From contig NZ_JAPDOK010000002.1 in assembly GCF_026013415.1 (NCBI RefSeq), forward strand, positions 724,406 to 788,405: a stretch of 64,000 nt of DNA, in the 5' to 3' direction. The stretch is from Sphingomonas caeni. GTDB lineage: Bacteria > Pseudomonadota > Alphaproteobacteria > Sphingomonadales > Sphingomonadaceae. The translations under genes were made by a program, and so were the position numbers. Below the pieces are notes generated by a model, which saw only the letters and a list, made by a program, of their open reading frames with translations, did no database searches and was not told the origin of the DNA. Below are positions 62,320 through 64,000 of this stretch, in pieces. Position 1 is the stretch's first letter; every line of letters begins with the position of its first letter.

Positions 62320-62967
62320 ATGAGTTCGGGCAATGCGGGGGAGATGGACGCGACCTATGCGTTCCATCGCCACATCTATGATGTCACCCGCAAATTCTAT
62401 CTGCTCGGCCGCGACCGGCTGATCCGCGATCTCGCGCCGCCGCCGGGGGGCAGCGTGCTGGAGGTGGGGTGCGGCACCGCGCGCAACCTGATCGTCGCGG
62501 CGAAGCGCTACCCCGATGCCCGCTTCCATGGCTTCGACATCAGCGAGGCGATGCTAGAGACCGCGCGCAAATCGGTGGCGCGGCATGGGCTGGCCGGCCG
62601 GATCACGCTGGCGCAGGGCGATGCGGGGGCCTTCGATACCAACGCGTTGTTCGGGCTGGCGCAGCTCGACCGGGTGTTCATGAGCTACACGCTGTCGATG
62701 ATCCCGCCCTGGCAGGAAGCGATCGAGCGCGGCGCGGCCTGTCTCGCCCCCGGCGGCCAACTCCATATCGTCGATTTCGGCCAGTACGAACGGCTCCCCG
62801 CGCTGGCGAAGCGCTTCCACTTCAAGTCGCTCAACGATTTCCACGTCTTCCCGCGCCGCGAGCTCCCCGCGGTGCTCAGGCGCGTCGCGGAGGCCGAGGG
62901 GCTGCAGCTCGACTTCACCCCGCTCTATCGCGGCTATGCCTGGGCCGCGACGCTGACCCGCGCCTAG
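62320..62967 (+). CDS. btaB: Diacylglyceryl homoserine N-methyltransferase
   Basis: A 215-aa class I SAM methyltransferase. Motif I VLEVGCGTARNLIVAAKRYP, post-I HGFDISEAML, and a later VFMSYTLSMIPPWQEAI are typical. Second enzyme of DGTS synthesis, adding three methyl groups to the homoserine headgroup. Four bases after btaA. Overlaps the convergent unknown gene by 4 bases (CTAG). Confidence 0.93.
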   Translation: MSSGNAGEMDATYAFHRHIYDVTRKFYLLGRDRLIRDLAPPPGGSVLEVGCGTARNLIVAAKRYPDARFHGFDISEAMLETARKSVARHGLAGRITLAQGDAGAFDTNALFGLAQLDRVFMSYTLSMIPPWQEAIERGAACLAPGGQLHIVDFGQYERLPALAKRFHFKSLNDFHVFPRRELPAVLRRVAEAEGLQLDFTPLYRGYAWAATLTRA

Positions 62968-63323
62968 CGGCCCCACCAGCCCTTCTTCGGCGCGGGAGCA
63001 TCGGCATGGGTGAAGTGGGTGTCGAAGCGGATCGTCCCGCCTTCGATCCACCAGCGGATTCGCGCGGCGGTCCAGAGTGCGCCCTCGCGGCGCATCGCCA
63101 CGTAGAGCGCATCGATCAGCTTGCGCAGCTCGGGGGTCAGCGTGGCGCGATCGGGATGGCCTTCGTTGCGCAGCGTATAGCTCAGCCGCGCGCCTTCGGA
63201 GGTGATCGCCAGCTCGCCGCGTTCCCAGAGCTTTGGCGAACAGGCTTCCATCTCGGAAACGAGCCGCGGAAGCACATCGGAACTGGTATCGAATTTGCCG
63301 CCCATGCCGCCGAAATTCTGCAT
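62964..63323 (-). CDS. Cytoplasmic protein of unknown function
   Basis: A 119-aa protein starting MQNFGGMGGKFDTSSDVL; the longer frame from 63530 overlaps the SF0329-like gene and is rejected. No signal or transmembrane segment. Central GELAITSEGARLSYTLRNEGHPD gives a beta hairpin, then a helix (LRKLIDALYVAMRREG) and IRWWIEGGTIRFDTHF. It lies between btaB and the SF0329-like gene; a role in lipid remodelling is possible only by position. Family not recognised. Confidence 0.65.
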   Translation of the reverse strand: MQNFGGMGGKFDTSSDVLPRLVSEMEACSPKLWERGELAITSEGARLSYTLRNEGHPDRATLTPELRKLIDALYVAMRREGALWTAARIRWWIEGGTIRFDTHFTHADAPAPKKGWWGR

Positions 63324-63369
63324 GGCAGGTGTAAACAAGAAGCTTACCGGGTCGCGCTTCAGGCCTGGC

Positions 63370-63900
63370 TCAGGCGGCGACGCGGGTCGGAAGCACTTCC
63401 CGGCGAAGCGCGATGAACTCGGCGGGAGACAGGTCTGCCCGTCCGGTCCGCACCAGCAGGAGATAGGCGCAAAGCGGATGCAGCGTGTCGGGATCGAGCT
63501 GCGCAAGCCGGCGCTTGCCGACGCGCGCATCGACGATCGCCAGCGCCTGGAGCAGCATGTCGTCGCTCGCCAGCGCCTGCTCGATCGGGATGGTGTGAAC
63601 GAAATCCCAAAGCGTGCGATAGAGCTGCTGCCGGCTGCGCTCGCCGTAAACGGTGAGCTGTTTGCGGTACATCGGGTTGTCGGCGGGCGTGAAGATCAGA
63701 TCCAGATTTCCCTGCGGCAGCACATGGTCCGCGAAATAGTGCGCGCGGGTGCAGAAATTGGCGACCACCGCGCCGTCCAGCGTCAGCCAGGCATGGCCGC
63801 AGCTACAATTGCCATAGCGGGTGCTATGGATGTCGAGCCGCCCTTGCAGGGGCGCCGCGAACCGCTCGATGACCAGCGACCGGAGCTTGCTCCAGCGCAT
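63370..63900 (-). CDS. SF0329-like family protein
   Basis: A 176-aa cytoplasmic protein. MRWSKLRSLVIERFA opening is typical of the SF0329 family of unknown function; HSTRYGNCSCGHAWLTLDGAVVANFC has three cysteines that could bind metal. A helical second half follows. Start overlaps the stop of the upstream hemA-like gene by one base (TAATG), so the two are probably co-transcribed. Confidence 0.7.
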   Translation of the reverse strand: MRWSKLRSLVIERFAAPLQGRLDIHSTRYGNCSCGHAWLTLDGAVVANFCTRAHYFADHVLPQGNLDLIFTPADNPMYRKQLTVYGERSRQQLYRTLWDFVHTIPIEQALASDDMLLQALAIVDARVGKRRLAQLDPDTLHPLCAYLLLVRTGRADLSPAEFIALRREVLPTRVAA

Positions 63901-64000
63901 TAGGCGGCCAGCCGCAGCTCCAGCCGGCCCCAGATTTCGACGAGCGCGTTGGTGAGGTTGCGCATCATGGTCTCGGTGTGTGCGGGTCCTGGGGTGAAGC
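63900..64000 (-). CDS. hemA: C-terminal end of a probable 5-aminolevulinate synthase (partial)
   Basis: Only the last 33 codons are inside the window, read toward the left. The peptide ...FTPGPAHTETMM-RNLTNALVEIWGRL-ELRLAA resembles the end of alphaproteobacterial ALAS (tetrapyrrole synthesis from glycine and succinyl-CoA), where (R/F)TP(T/G)P(x)H is conserved. Identification rests on this short tail, so a different PLP-transferase is possible. Confidence 0.5.
   Translation of the reverse strand, partial: FTPGPAHTETMMRNLTNALVEIWGRLELRLAA

Overview
The window is a chromosomal segment from a high-GC (about two-thirds G+C by eye) alphaproteobacterium, most likely a Sphingomonas-type sphingomonad. 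This is inferred from gene content: sdhCDA, tRNA-Lys, rpsD, rpiB-glyA-nrdR, phenylalanine hydroxylase, btaAB, several secreted M13/M28/S9 peptidases, a GH39 xylosidase and a CE15-like esterase. It also fits the strong G/C bias at third codon positions. I see no prophage, complete insertion sequence, plasmid backbone or CRISPR array. Coding density is high, and many genes overlap by 1-14 bases.

Layout. 1-8.1 kb: a split succinate dehydrogenase locus. sdhC-sdhD-sdhA is separated from sdhB by about 4.2 kb holding a Tat-type aspartyl protease, a C13 caspase-like peptidase, a membrane-anchored ClpP-like protease, an SDR oxidoreductase and an ArsR regulator; sdhB is followed by an MBL-fold hydrolase. 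8.3-13.1 kb: two tandem soluble chemoreceptors, an SDR, prmA and a lipoprotein. 13.1-18.3 kb: phhA, a DUF2459-like protein, an alpha/beta hydrolase, two lipoproteins (one a glycerophosphodiesterase), xdhC-like and a molybdopterin nucleotidyltransferase-like gene. 18.2-23 kb: a four-gene tripartite efflux operon (outer-membrane factor, adaptor, ABC ATPase, permease). 23-32 kb: acsA, an EEP nuclease/phosphatase-fold protein, a macro-domain protein, an M13 peptidase, a glutathione transferase and a POT peptide transporter. 32-38 kb: a nitroreductase, a small GntR regulator overlapping signal peptidase I, a monooxygenase-like protein, an acyl-CoA dehydrogenase, a Sua5-type threonylcarbamoyl-AMP synthase and aqpZ. 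38-46.7 kb: a GH39 xylosidase, msrA, galE, tRNA-Lys, folK, a family 5 UDG, a GFA protein, and aguB/aguA (agmatine to putrescine) with two unknown genes between them. 46.8-53 kb: M28 and S9 peptidases, a CE15-like esterase and a membrane protein. 53-55.4 kb: a possible small mobile element, rpsD and four tandem paralogous small secreted two-cysteine proteins. 55.5-64 kb: chorismate mutase, rpiB-glyA-(66 aa)-nrdR-trmJ-like, a lipoprotein, a cold-shock protein, a LytTR regulator, the betaine-lipid genes btaA-btaB, two uncharacterised proteins and the 3' end of a probable hemA.

Most interesting points: (i) a two-gene unit pairing a secreted caspase-like C13 peptidase with a membrane-tethered ClpP-like protease that keeps its Ser-His-Asp triad; (ii) four tandem small secreted proteins sharing a C-x14/15-C-x5-EW pattern, with traces of recent duplication; (iii) inverted copies of a 170-230 bp repeat at 43.5 and 53.1 kb, the second inside a segment with CTAGGGTCC terminal inverted repeats; (iv) 11-bp-phased Pho-box-like repeats upstream of btaAB; (v) two chemoreceptors with nearly identical signalling halves but divergent sensor domains.
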